Positions 8,181 through 16,091 of a stretch of 36,391 bases of DNA are shown here, piece by piece. The DNA is from JAEHDI01 sp035455185 (lineage in GTDB: Bacteria; Acidobacteriota; Terriglobia; Bryobacterales; Bryobacteraceae). Location: positions 1-36,391 of the forward strand of contig DATIFQ010000126.1 in the NCBI GenBank assembly GCA_035455185.1. Direction: 5' to 3'. Positions within the stretch are counted from its first letter, which is position 1. Each line of letters opens with the position of its first letter. The notes under the pieces are model-generated. The model worked only from the letters and a program-made list of their open reading frames with translations, did no database searches and had not been told where the DNA came from. Made by a program: the position numbers and the translations under genes.

Positions 8181-9243
8181 GCACCGAGGTTCCGGACACC
8201 AGTCCCATTTGGCGGCCGAGTTCCAAGGCAGTCCAGTTCACTTCGAGGGAGTGGTCCGAGACGAGCCTGAGCCGGACCTCGCCTCGCGCTCCCCCCACAC
8301 CCATCCAGTTAAGGTGGGCGGCGTCCCGTTCCGCTTCGCCTTCGAACTGGAACCGCACTTCCGAAGGAATCGCCCTGTCGGTGATGACATATCGTGCGCG
8401 ATAACGGCCGCGGATCGATCCGTTGTGCTCCGAAATCACCATCTCAATATAGTCCGGTGGGTAAAGCGCCATGGAATCGCTGGTTAGGGGTAGTGGAACG
8501 TAGACCCAGGTCCCCGTCCACCGTCCGTGGATTTCGTCGGGCGGGGGAATGCCCGAGATCGGTGGAGAAGCGCTGGCGAGAGATCGTCCTGCGGGCGGCG
8601 CATGGGCTGGTGGCGCCGATGTGTCTTCGCCGGCCCTCCGGAACTCCTCCCGTGCCTGCAAATCATGCTCGGCAAGCTGCGCCAACGCCGTGTCCCGCTC
8701 GGACCGGGCGGCCTCCAGTTCCCGGCGCAGTGAAATCAGTTCGGACGACAAGGCCGCCACCTGACGCCGGCGAGCCGTGTCCGGCATCACGGCGCGTGGG
8801 GGCATCGCACTTGCTTTCGGGTCGGCGCTGGTTTTCCCGACCGCTGAAGCCGGTTGCGGGGGCGGGGAAGCCTGTGTGCCGACGTACCCGCACATCGCAG
8901 CGCCGGCGATCAGCGCGGTGACCACCCAGATTGCGTCACCTGCGGCCAGGCCGCGCCGCCGGCGAGGAAAGGCACACGCCGGACGGAGGGCCACAAGACC
9001 GGGATGCAGCGCGCCTCCGCTTTCCCCGTCCCGCAGACTCAAGTCGTACTTCCGCCGCTCGACCGGGTCACCCAGCGTCTCGTGAATCCGGTTGAGCCGC
9101 TTCATCTGGACTTCGGCCAGCCGCCGGACGCTCTCGTCGGGTTGTTGGTCCGGATGCAGAAGACGGGCCAGGTTCCGGTAGGCGCGGTGAATCTCGTCCG
9201 CCGAGGCATTCTCAGCCAGCCCGAGTTCTTCGTAGTAATTCAC
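8158..9243 (-). CDS. Membrane-anchored J-domain protein with a C-terminal beta domain
   Basis: The protein is 361 residues. Residues 1-70 form a J domain (YYEELGL, then HPD at 30-32) that should stimulate a DnaK-type Hsp70. There is no Gly/Phe or zinc-finger region, so it is not a classical DnaJ. Residues 105-121 form one membrane helix. Roughly 155-205 is a charged heptad-like coiled coil. The last 120 residues (IHGRWTGTWVYVP to the end) look like an extracytoplasmic beta-rich domain, with strands IEMVISEHNGSIRGRY and SEVRFQFEGEA, that I do not recognise. The start is GTG at 9243; GGAGG lies 13 bases upstream, which is long. Topology would put the J domain in the cytoplasm. Confidence 0.8.
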   Translation of the reverse strand: MNYYEELGLAENASADEIHRAYRNLARLLHPDQQPDESVRRLAEVQMKRLNRIHETLGDPVERRKYDLSLRDGESGGALHPGLVALRPACAFPRRRRGLAAGDAIWVVTALIAGAAMCGYVGTQASPPPQPASAVGKTSADPKASAMPPRAVMPDTARRRQVAALSSELISLRRELEAARSERDTALAQLAEHDLQAREEFRRAGEDTSAPPAHAPPAGRSLASASPPISGIPPPDEIHGRWTGTWVYVPLPLTSDSMALYPPDYIEMVISEHNGSIRGRYRARYVITDRAIPSEVRFQFEGEAERDAAHLNWMGVGGARGEVRLRLVSDHSLEVNWTALELGRQMGLVSGTSVLTRRLEQ

Positions 9244-9352
9244 TGCGCGCGATGCACCTCCGGGTAACCCATCGGCTGAACCGCCGGTTTAAAGTAGGTC
9301 TGATAGCTTACAACCTTATGCAGTTAGCGACCCGCGACCAAACGGAGCGGTC

Positions 9353-10498
9353 ATGAGGAACCGCGACAGTGAGGGAGCGCAAGCAAGCCGGGTTCTTCCG
9401 TACCTGGAGGGGCGGCGTGGCGGGCAGACGGCCCCGCGATTATTCTCCAGTACGAGGATAGAGGACTGGCTCGCTCGTGCCCCGATCGTCGTTACTGAAG
9501 GACCCGAGCGCGGCGGTGTGGTTGGCTGGCTGGATGAAGACGATGTGGCGCCTTTCGTTTATGGTGAGGCGAGCGGCTACTACCTGACGTTCTTGACGTG
9601 GCTGGCCCGCGAAACGGGCATTTCGTTCACGACATGGGCGCGGAGGGAGGCAGTGCTCGGTTGGTGCCGCCGCTGGACGCAAGGGAATCGCGTGCCGCCC
9701 ACCCGCTGTATCTTGGACGGGTACGCGGCTGACTGGCGCAACGGTTTCCAGTTCTCCTTCGATCTGGCTATGGTGCTGCGCGGTCTGGTCCACGCCGGGT
9801 GCGAGTCCCCGGCCCGGTCCCTGTTGGCGTACCTGTGTCGTTTTGTATCTCCGGCCGGCACCCTGCGGGTCGCTCTCCCTCTCAACAAAGACTGCGCAGA
9901 CGTCCATCACTGGTCCGTTGAACCCGGACCGTGTCAGTTGAAAACCGCGGCGGCTATCCTCTCCGCCTCGGACTTCGGCATCCCCGAGGCACTGCGTGTC
10001 GCCGTGGGCAGGAGTATCGATTGTTGGCGGCGCACGACGGATCCGTCCGGGGAGGCTCATCCTTTCCTTTACTTCATCGAGGGATTAATTCTCTGCGGTT
10101 ACTACTTGGGTGATCGATCGCTTTGGAGGACGGCGGCCGAAACTTACGCGCGACTGCTGGACCACCAGACGGCCGACTGCGGGCTCCCCGCCTCGGTTCC
10201 GGATTCGGGTTCCGTTCAAGGATCCGATGTCATCGCCCAAGCTCTGCGGATCGGCTGCCTGCTGCGCCACCTCGGACACCTGAAGCCGTATTTCGACACG
10301 AGACTCGAGGGCCTTGCTTCAGCCCTGGATCGTTTCTTGCTCGCAGATGGCGCGGTGAGCTTTCTCGATCCCCGGCTGGCCGCCCGCACCCACCGTAACA
10401 CGTGGTGTGCAATGTTCGCGCACCAGGCTTACTGTCTGTATGGACGGTTTCTTCGCGGAGCAGCCATGCCCGCGAGTTTCCTGGATGTGATGGTCTGA
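9353..10498 (+). CDS. Unrecognised protein, predicted all-helical repeat (alpha/alpha toroid-like)
   Basis: The 381-residue protein has no signal peptide and matches no family I can name with confidence. Its pattern of paired helices with conserved aromatic and small residues (SGYYLTFLTWLARETG, GFQFSFDLAMVLRGLVHAG, LKTAAAILSASDFG, HPFLYFIEGLILCGYYLG, GSDVIAQALRIGCLL, NTWCAMFAHQAYCLYGRF) suggests an alpha/alpha-barrel such as that of six-hairpin glycosidases or terpenoid cyclases. It is rich in Cys and Trp. The ATG at 9353 follows GGAG by five bases. The stop is two bases before the start of the radical SAM-glycosyltransferase fusion, so the two are almost certainly co-expressed and may work on the same glycan or peptide. 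That is inference from context only. Confidence 0.65.
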   Translation: MRNRDSEGAQASRVLPYLEGRRGGQTAPRLFSSTRIEDWLARAPIVVTEGPERGGVVGWLDEDDVAPFVYGEASGYYLTFLTWLARETGISFTTWARREAVLGWCRRWTQGNRVPPTRCILDGYAADWRNGFQFSFDLAMVLRGLVHAGCESPARSLLAYLCRFVSPAGTLRVALPLNKDCADVHHWSVEPGPCQLKTAAAILSASDFGIPEALRVAVGRSIDCWRRTTDPSGEAHPFLYFIEGLILCGYYLGDRSLWRTAAETYARLLDHQTADCGLPASVPDSGSVQGSDVIAQALRIGCLLRHLGHLKPYFDTRLEGLASALDRFLLADGAVSFLDPRLAARTHRNTWCAMFAHQAYCLYGRFLRGAAMPASFLDVMV

Positions 10499-10500
10499 CG

Positions 10501-13500
10501 ATGGAGCCCCCCGAAGTCCCGCCAGCCGACGAGATACCCTGCGATCCTCCGCGCGTGCTTTGGATTGAGCTGACGTCCCGCTGCCCCTTCGAGTGTATCT
10601 TTTGCTCGCGCAAGACGCTACGAGGCGCGGGAAGACACATGGATTTCGGGCTCTGCCGCCGGATTCTGGATCAACTTCGCAATCCGGAAGTCATCCGACT
10701 GAACTATTCCGGGGAATCGATTCATTACCCGCGGCTGGCGGAAGCGATCGAGCTGGCGCACGCGACGGGCGCGCGAACCGAGTTGGTGTCGGCGCTTGCA
10801 TCGGCGCCCGAGCACCTGCTCGAAGCGCTGGTCACCCGCGGACTCGACCGGCTGACCGTATCGCTTCACACCACCGCCTCCAATCAGTTTGAAGAGATAT
10901 ATCGCTATAGCTCTCTCGACAACCTGCGAGCGAAGCTGGCGCTCCTGCTTCGTCTGCGAGAAGAGCGCAGAACGGCAAAACCCTCGTTGGATTTCGCCTT
11001 CGTGGCGATGCGCCGAAACCTCGATCAACTGCTCCCGATTGCCGAGTTCGCCCGGGAGTGTGGAGTAAGGGAAATCCGCGTCTTTCCTGTCATCCGTCGA
11101 GACGAGATCCCTCATCGTTTCGATCAGGAATTGGAGGATGGGCGCTTGCGCACCTCCTTTCAACGGGAAATCCTTGAAACCGTCGAGCGGGTGCGGCAAC
11201 TCTGCCCGGACGTCCAATTCGGCGTGACGCCCGCCGAAACACTCGATGAGCCGGCGCTCGGCCCCCAACCCCAGCCATACTCCGGGGCGTTGCCACCGGG
11301 AGGCAGGATCTACTCTTGCGAGCAGAACCCTTGGGAGACCGCCCACATTCTGGCAAACGGTGACGTGGTGGTGTGTGAGGTGCAGGACAAAGTGAGCATG
11401 GGGAACCTCAACGACGTTCCCCTCGAGCAGATTTGGCACGGCCCGAAATACAGCGCGTTTCGGCGCCGCTACGCCGATGGCGAAGATCCGGTGTGTTGCC
11501 GCTGTCCCTACAAGATTGCCTACGCCCCGTCGGCAATGCGCTGCTGCGTGGAAGCGGGGGACGGGATGAGCTTTCAGCTCGCCCGCGGCTGGCACTTGCC
11601 TGCGCACGAAGACGCCATCTGGAGCAAGTGGCATTGTTGCATGGTATTGAAAGGCAATGGGTTCGGCGCCAAGCTTCAGATTCGGGGCATTTTGCCCCCG
11701 GCCCGGGACGCCTCGTCCAACACCCTTTCGCTGCGAGCCGGAGGCCGCTTCCTCGGTTCTATCCGCAACCCGTCGGGTGACATGCTGGCCTTCGATTCCA
11801 CATTCACCTTGCCTGGCGATGCCGGCACGGTAACGATCGAGTGTTCGACAAGCTCGGTCTGCCGTCCGGCGGAGCAAGGCGCCAGCCGCGACGAGCGCGA
11901 GTTAGGCTTTGCCTTGATACGAGTGGCCGTCGAGAAGAAGGAATCTCGCTGGCTGCGGTGGGCGTTGTACGCAGCCGACTTCCTAGTCCCCTTCGCGAGA
12001 CGCCTGCGCCCCTTTCGCAGACGTCTGTCCGCCGCGTGGAGTCCCGGAATCAGCATCGTCATCCCCGAACGCGGCTCGCCGGAAATGCTTCGTGAATGTC
12101 TGTCCGGCGTTCGGGCGGCGGCGGGCCAAGCGCTTGAACCGGTCGAGATCCTCGTTGTGGTCAACGGTGCGCCGCTTTTGCAGTACCGGGAAGTTGCGCG
12201 AGAGTTTCCGGAAACCATTTGGCTCACCAGCCCGCGGCCCTTGAGTTTTGCCCAGGCGGTGCGGCGGGGAGTGCGGCGCGCCAGGTACGACTGGGTCTTC
12301 CTCCTCAACAGCGATGCCGTGCCCGAACCGGACGCGCTGGCACAACTGTTGCCATGGCGCGGACCGCATGTTTTTGCGGTCGCCTCGCGGATCGTTCTCC
12401 CCGGCGCTTCGGCGCACCCGGAGGAGACGGGCTGGACAGATTTCCGGCAAGTGCGCGGCGAGGTCGAAATCTTCGACGTGGCGCCGGAGGACGAGGAGAC
12501 TGTGCGGGGCTCTCTCTACGCCGGCGGTGGCGCCTCCTTGTTCCGGAAAGCGCTGCTGAGGCGCTTTCTGGCCCGCAGAGATCCGTACGCTCCGTTCTAC
12601 TGGGAAGATGTCGAGTGGGGCGTGCGCGCGTGGCGCGCCGGCTACGAGGTGCTGTTCGCGCCGAAATCGCGGGTCCGTCACCGCCGTAGAGCGACGGTCT
12701 CGCGCTACTACAAGGACCACGAAATTGACAGGATTTTCCGGCGCAACCAGATTCAGTTTATGCTCAGGAACCGCTTCGATGACGGTGACGCGCACCGGTT
12801 GCTCGCCGGACTGGTAAAGGAAGATCCCACCACACAAGCGGCGATCCTGAAGCCCGGGAACTGCCTGCGACTTCTGTGGGCGCGCGTTAGGACGAGCGCC
12901 GCTCGAAATGCGAACTTCTGCTTCCCCTACGTCCGCAGGAAGTTTTATCCCACCCCGTTCCAGTCCCTGCCGGAAGGTCGCGCGATCCTGGTGGCCTCCC
13001 CGTATGCAGTCTTCCCGCCGGCCCACGGTGGCGCTGTCCGCCTGGCACGCCTGCTCGAACACTTGAAACGCCAGCGCAAGATCGTGCTGTTGAGTGACGA
13101 AGAATCCTGCTATCAGGAACAGGCCTTACCTTACTTCGCCGGCCTGGCGGCCGTGCACCTGGTTGGGGGCAGGCGTGAGATGTGCGAGCAGCGGGCGGAC
13201 CGGATCGGCCGCATCCTCAGCCATTCCCATGACATCCTGAAGCGCGAGGCCACCCGGCTGGCGGAAAGTTACTCTGTTGGCGCCGTCCAGGTGGAGTTCG
13301 TCGAGTTAGCCAAGCTGGTCGAGGCCCGCGAAGGCGCTGCTCCTTGGTTTCTCACGCTTCACGAAGTGCTGCTGGAGTCAGGCGGCCGCCCCGAAGAAGA
13401 TAGCTTCGAGAAAGAATGGATCGCCCGCTACGATGCCGCAATCGTCTGCTCGCCGGAGGATGCGGCGTTGCTCCACCACCGGGAGGTATTGGTCGCGCCG

Positions 13501-14190
13501 AACGGCGTCGAGATGAGAGGCGATGTGTACGTGCCGTCCCGTGGACGCCGAACAATCGCGTTCCTCGGCCCGTTTCGCTACCGGCCAAATTGGGATGGCA
13601 TCCAGCGCTTCCTTACGTGTGTTTATCCCCGACTCCTTCGCACGCTCCCCGGCGTGGGCATCGATGTCTTTGGCGGCCTTGGAGCGCTGGAGCGGGCCGC
13701 CGGGGTCGACTGCTTTCGCCAGCCCGGTGTGCGGGTGCATGATCATGTCGAAGACGTACGCCGGCGGCTCGATGCCTGCGCCGTCACCATCAACCCGCTC
13801 GATCAAACACGCGGATCTTGTCTGAAGGTGATCGAGTCTCTGGCCGCGGGCCGTGTCTGCGTATCCACAGTCGCGGGTGCGCGTGGTTTCCTTCGGGACG
13901 GCTTCCGCTCGCTGGTCGCGGTTCCCCGCGTTGGGGACTTTCTCGAGCCGCTTGGTCTCTTGCTCTCCGAGGAAGACCGCCGCCTGGAGCTCGAGCCGCC
14001 CCAGGCAGAACTCTTAGACCGCTACCGTTGGGAGCATGCGGCACGCAAACAGCTCGATTTGTACCGCCGTTACAGAGAGGCGTCGCAACAAGCCCCAATG
14101 TGGCGTAGCCTATACAGGTTGTTGAAAAACCCGCTGGACGGGTCGGCAACCTATCCGGCGAGTGGCGCAGTCGTTGACCGGAAGCTGTGA
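10501..14190 (+). CDS. Radical SAM/SPASM - GT2 - GT4 multidomain fusion protein
   Basis: This is a single 1229-residue frame. Residues 18-260 are a radical SAM core with C28, C32 and C35 (CX3CX2C). Residues 270-345 are SPASM-like, with C273, C292, C332, C333 and C335 for auxiliary clusters. Residues about 360-480 form a beta-sandwich of the sort seen beside bacterial glycosyltransferases (GWHLPAHED, later GFALIRVAVE). Residues 517-780 are a GT2 glycosyltransferase with LLNSDA (601-606) and WEDVEWG (701-707). Residues 826-1205 are a GT-B fold GT4 enzyme with SPYAVFPPAHGG and CLKVIESLAAG (1107-1117). I see no stop or frame change at the joins. The ATG at 10501 follows the previous stop by two bases. 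The product may be a modified glycan or glycopeptide; the substrate is unknown. Confidence 0.88.
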   Translation: MEPPEVPPADEIPCDPPRVLWIELTSRCPFECIFCSRKTLRGAGRHMDFGLCRRILDQLRNPEVIRLNYSGESIHYPRLAEAIELAHATGARTELVSALASAPEHLLEALVTRGLDRLTVSLHTTASNQFEEIYRYSSLDNLRAKLALLLRLREERRTAKPSLDFAFVAMRRNLDQLLPIAEFARECGVREIRVFPVIRRDEIPHRFDQELEDGRLRTSFQREILETVERVRQLCPDVQFGVTPAETLDEPALGPQPQPYSGALPPGGRIYSCEQNPWETAHILANGDVVVCEVQDKVSMGNLNDVPLEQIWHGPKYSAFRRRYADGEDPVCCRCPYKIAYAPSAMRCCVEAGDGMSFQLARGWHLPAHEDAIWSKWHCCMVLKGNGFGAKLQIRGILPPARDASSNTLSLRAGGRFLGSIRNPSGDMLAFDSTFTLPGDAGTVTIECSTSSVCRPAEQGASRDERELGFALIRVAVEKKESRWLRWALYAADFLVPFARRLRPFRRRLSAAWSPGISIVIPERGSPEMLRECLSGVRAAAGQALEPVEILVVVNGAPLLQYREVAREFPETIWLTSPRPLSFAQAVRRGVRRARYDWVFLLNSDAVPEPDALAQLLPWRGPHVFAVASRIVLPGASAHPEETGWTDFRQVRGEVEIFDVAPEDEETVRGSLYAGGGASLFRKALLRRFLARRDPYAPFYWEDVEWGVRAWRAGYEVLFAPKSRVRHRRRATVSRYYKDHEIDRIFRRNQIQFMLRNRFDDGDAHRLLAGLVKEDPTTQAAILKPGNCLRLLWARVRTSAARNANFCFPYVRRKFYPTPFQSLPEGRAILVASPYAVFPPAHGGAVRLARLLEHLKRQRKIVLLSDEESCYQEQALPYFAGLAAVHLVGGRREMCEQRADRIGRILSHSHDILKREATRLAESYSVGAVQVEFVELAKLVEAREGAAPWFLTLHEVLLESGGRPEEDSFEKEWIARYDAAIVCSPEDAALLHHREVLVAPNGVEMRGDVYVPSRGRRTIAFLGPFRYRPNWDGIQRFLTCVYPRLLRTLPGVGIDVFGGLGALERAAGVDCFRQPGVRVHDHVEDVRRRLDACAVTINPLDQTRGSCLKVIESLAAGRVCVSTVAGARGFLRDGFRSLVAVPRVGDFLEPLGLLLSEEDRRLELEPPQAELLDRYRWEHAARKQLDLYRRYREASQQAPMWRSLYRLLKNPLDGSATYPASGAVVDRKL

Positions 14191-14197
14191 AAAAGCC

Positions 14198-15226
14198 TCA
14201 GACGCGCAGGACGATCTTTCCGAACTGCTCTTTGCCCTCGAGGCGCCGGTGGGCTTCGGCGATCTCCGAAAGCGGGTAGATGCTGTCGATAACTGCGTGC
14301 ACCTGCTTGCGGAAGACGAACTGAAGAACCTGGTGCAGCTCTCCGAGCGACCCCATGAACGAGCCGAGGAGCGACTGCTGGCGGTTAAACAGAAACCGCA
14401 GATCGACCTTCACGTCGAAGCCGGTAGTCGCTCCGCAGGTCACCAGGCGGCCCGCCGGAGCCAAAGCCTGCGTGCTCTTTGACCAGGTGGCGGCCCCGAC
14501 GTGTTCGAACACCACCTCGACCCCGCGGCGGCCGGTCAGGCGCTTGACCTCGGCGGCGACGTCCTGCCGGTAGTGGTCGATCACCTCGTCGGCCCCGAGA
14601 TCCTTCGCCTTTGCCAGTTTCGCCTCGCTGCCTGCCGTGGCGATCACGCGGCAGCGGAACAGCTTTGCAATCTGGATGGCGGCGGAACCGACGCCACTCG
14701 ACGCCGCAAGGACCAGGACCTCTTCGCCCGGCTGAAGCTTCGCCCGGTCGAAGAACATGTGCCACGCCGTCAGAAAGACAAGCGGGACTGCCGCTGCCTC
14801 CTCGAAGCTCAGGTCGTCCGGGATGGGGATCGCCGTGTACTCGGGCGCCGCCATCAATTCGGCGTTACCGCCGTCGACGCCGTAGCCGAACATTGTGTAG
14901 CGGCGGCAGTGGTTGTCCCGGCCCGAAACGCACTGCGGACACTGCCGGCAACTCAATCCGGGGGCGAGCAGCACGCGCTGGCCGGTCCGGATGCGCTCGC
15001 AATACTCACCCACAGCGATGACCTCGCCGGCGATGTCGCTGCCCAGCACGTGTGGCATGGAGAACTCCATGCCGGGGATTCCTGCCCGGACCCAAAGGTC
15101 GACGTGGTTCAGCGCACATGCCTTGACTCGCACGAGAACCTGGTCAGCCCGGATCTGAGGCTCGGGCGCCTCCTCGTACCTCAGAACCTCCGGTCCGCCG
15201 TGCTGGTGGATACGCGCTACCTTCAT
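14198..15226 (-). CDS. Zinc-containing medium-chain alcohol dehydrogenase/quinone-reductase-like
   Basis: The protein is 342 residues, from the ATG at 15226 with AAAGGGA eight bases upstream and a GGAGG further up. It has the MDR layout: an N-terminal GroES-like domain with NHVDLWVRAG and HVLGSDIAGEV, then a Rossmann domain with ASSGVGSAAIQIAK and a Glu/Lys pattern suited to NADP. The structural zinc site is present (C93, C96, C99, C107). The usual catalytic-zinc Cys and GHE motif are replaced by Asn and GSD, so a catalytic zinc is doubtful. It resembles quinone oxidoreductase or enoyl reductase members. The substrate is unknown. It converges with the fusion gene, seven bases away, and reads away from the PEP-CTERM-like gene. 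Confidence 0.88.
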   Translation of the reverse strand: MKVARIHQHGGPEVLRYEEAPEPQIRADQVLVRVKACALNHVDLWVRAGIPGMEFSMPHVLGSDIAGEVIAVGEYCERIRTGQRVLLAPGLSCRQCPQCVSGRDNHCRRYTMFGYGVDGGNAELMAAPEYTAIPIPDDLSFEEAAAVPLVFLTAWHMFFDRAKLQPGEEVLVLAASSGVGSAAIQIAKLFRCRVIATAGSEAKLAKAKDLGADEVIDHYRQDVAAEVKRLTGRRGVEVVFEHVGAATWSKSTQALAPAGRLVTCGATTGFDVKVDLRFLFNRQQSLLGSFMGSLGELHQVLQFVFRKQVHAVIDSIYPLSEIAEAHRRLEGKEQFGKIVLRV

Positions 15227-15291
15227 GAATGCCGTCCCTTTCCTCCACATTGTCCTTCAACTTCCAGCGGAGGGTTAGGAACGTGAATTCC

Positions 15292-15972
15292 TCAGGCAGC
15301 CCGGCGCCGCAAGCGCTGCCCGAGCAAGATGCTGAGCAACCCGGCGCCCGCGAGAATCAGGCTGTCGGCTTCCGGCGTCTCTTGCATCGCCGCACCATAG
15401 GAAAAGTTATCGATCATCGGAGCGCCATTGACGGGCGCCAGGCGAACAAAGGTGATCGGCACGTCAGAGGTGAATCCAACAAACGCGGGATTCGGGTTGC
15501 TGAAGGTGTTGACTGTGCGCACGTCGCCGGTCGAAAGCGTCACCACAATCTGCGCCGCGAACGGCGTGTGGGTCATGATGTTCGTGCCGAACGATGTAAC
15601 CCCTCCAGACGGCATGTTCACCTGGATGTAGCCGCCTCCCCAGGCGGCGAGTGGTCCCATCAGCACATCGCCTGAACCCCAGGTGTAATTCTGGGAACTG
15701 GCGGGATCCTGTGCGTACAGATAGTAACTGGCCGGCGGTGTGAGGCCGATGAATTGGAGACCTCCTATCGTGTAACCGCCGGCGGTGCTGTAGTTCCCAG
15801 GGACCGCGGCCGTGGCCAGTCCCTCAAAGTCAACGGTGAAAATGCCCGAAGTCGCGGCCTCCCACGTAATTCTGTCGGTGTAGAGCACGCATGTTGCGCC
15901 TGCCGGAGCGGCCAGGAACGCGCAAACGATCAGGACGATCAGGATAAGACTCAGTCTGCTCTCTCGCGGCAT
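15292..15972 (-). CDS. Exported protein with a PEP-CTERM-like sorting tail
   Basis: The protein is 226 residues. The signal peptide ends near AAPAGA. The body is beta-rich (VDFEGLATAAVPGNYSTAGG, VTLSTGDVRTV, DNFSYGAA) as in PEP-CTERM substrates. The tail has TPEADSL, a hydrophobic stretch LILAGAGLLSILLG and a final RLRRR cluster, the three-part layout recognised by exosortase; the motif is PEAxS rather than classic PEPxS. It would be cut and attached at the cell surface, perhaps in extracellular matrix. AGGA stands eight bases before the ATG. No exosortase gene lies in the window. The body domain has no assigned function. Confidence 0.75.
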   Translation of the reverse strand: MPRESRLSLILIVLIVCAFLAAPAGATCVLYTDRITWEAATSGIFTVDFEGLATAAVPGNYSTAGGYTIGGLQFIGLTPPASYYLYAQDPASSQNYTWGSGDVLMGPLAAWGGGYIQVNMPSGGVTSFGTNIMTHTPFAAQIVVTLSTGDVRTVNTFSNPNPAFVGFTSDVPITFVRLAPVNGAPMIDNFSYGAAMQETPEADSLILAGAGLLSILLGQRLRRRAA

Positions 15973-16091
15973 GAAGTGGTCCTATTCACTTAGGTGGGCG
16001 GACGGAGTGGATTCTCTCGGACCGATCTGAGAATTTCTAGCAGTCGGCGGGAGTATTCCCCGGTGTAGTCCGGAAAGATGCGGGATCGGGG

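Noticed and set aside
9318..9356. A 12-codon ORF overlapping the start of the 9353 gene as ATGA, a possible leader peptide.
   Set aside because: No ribosome binding site, no run of regulatory codons and no attenuator hairpin; the overlap can arise by chance.
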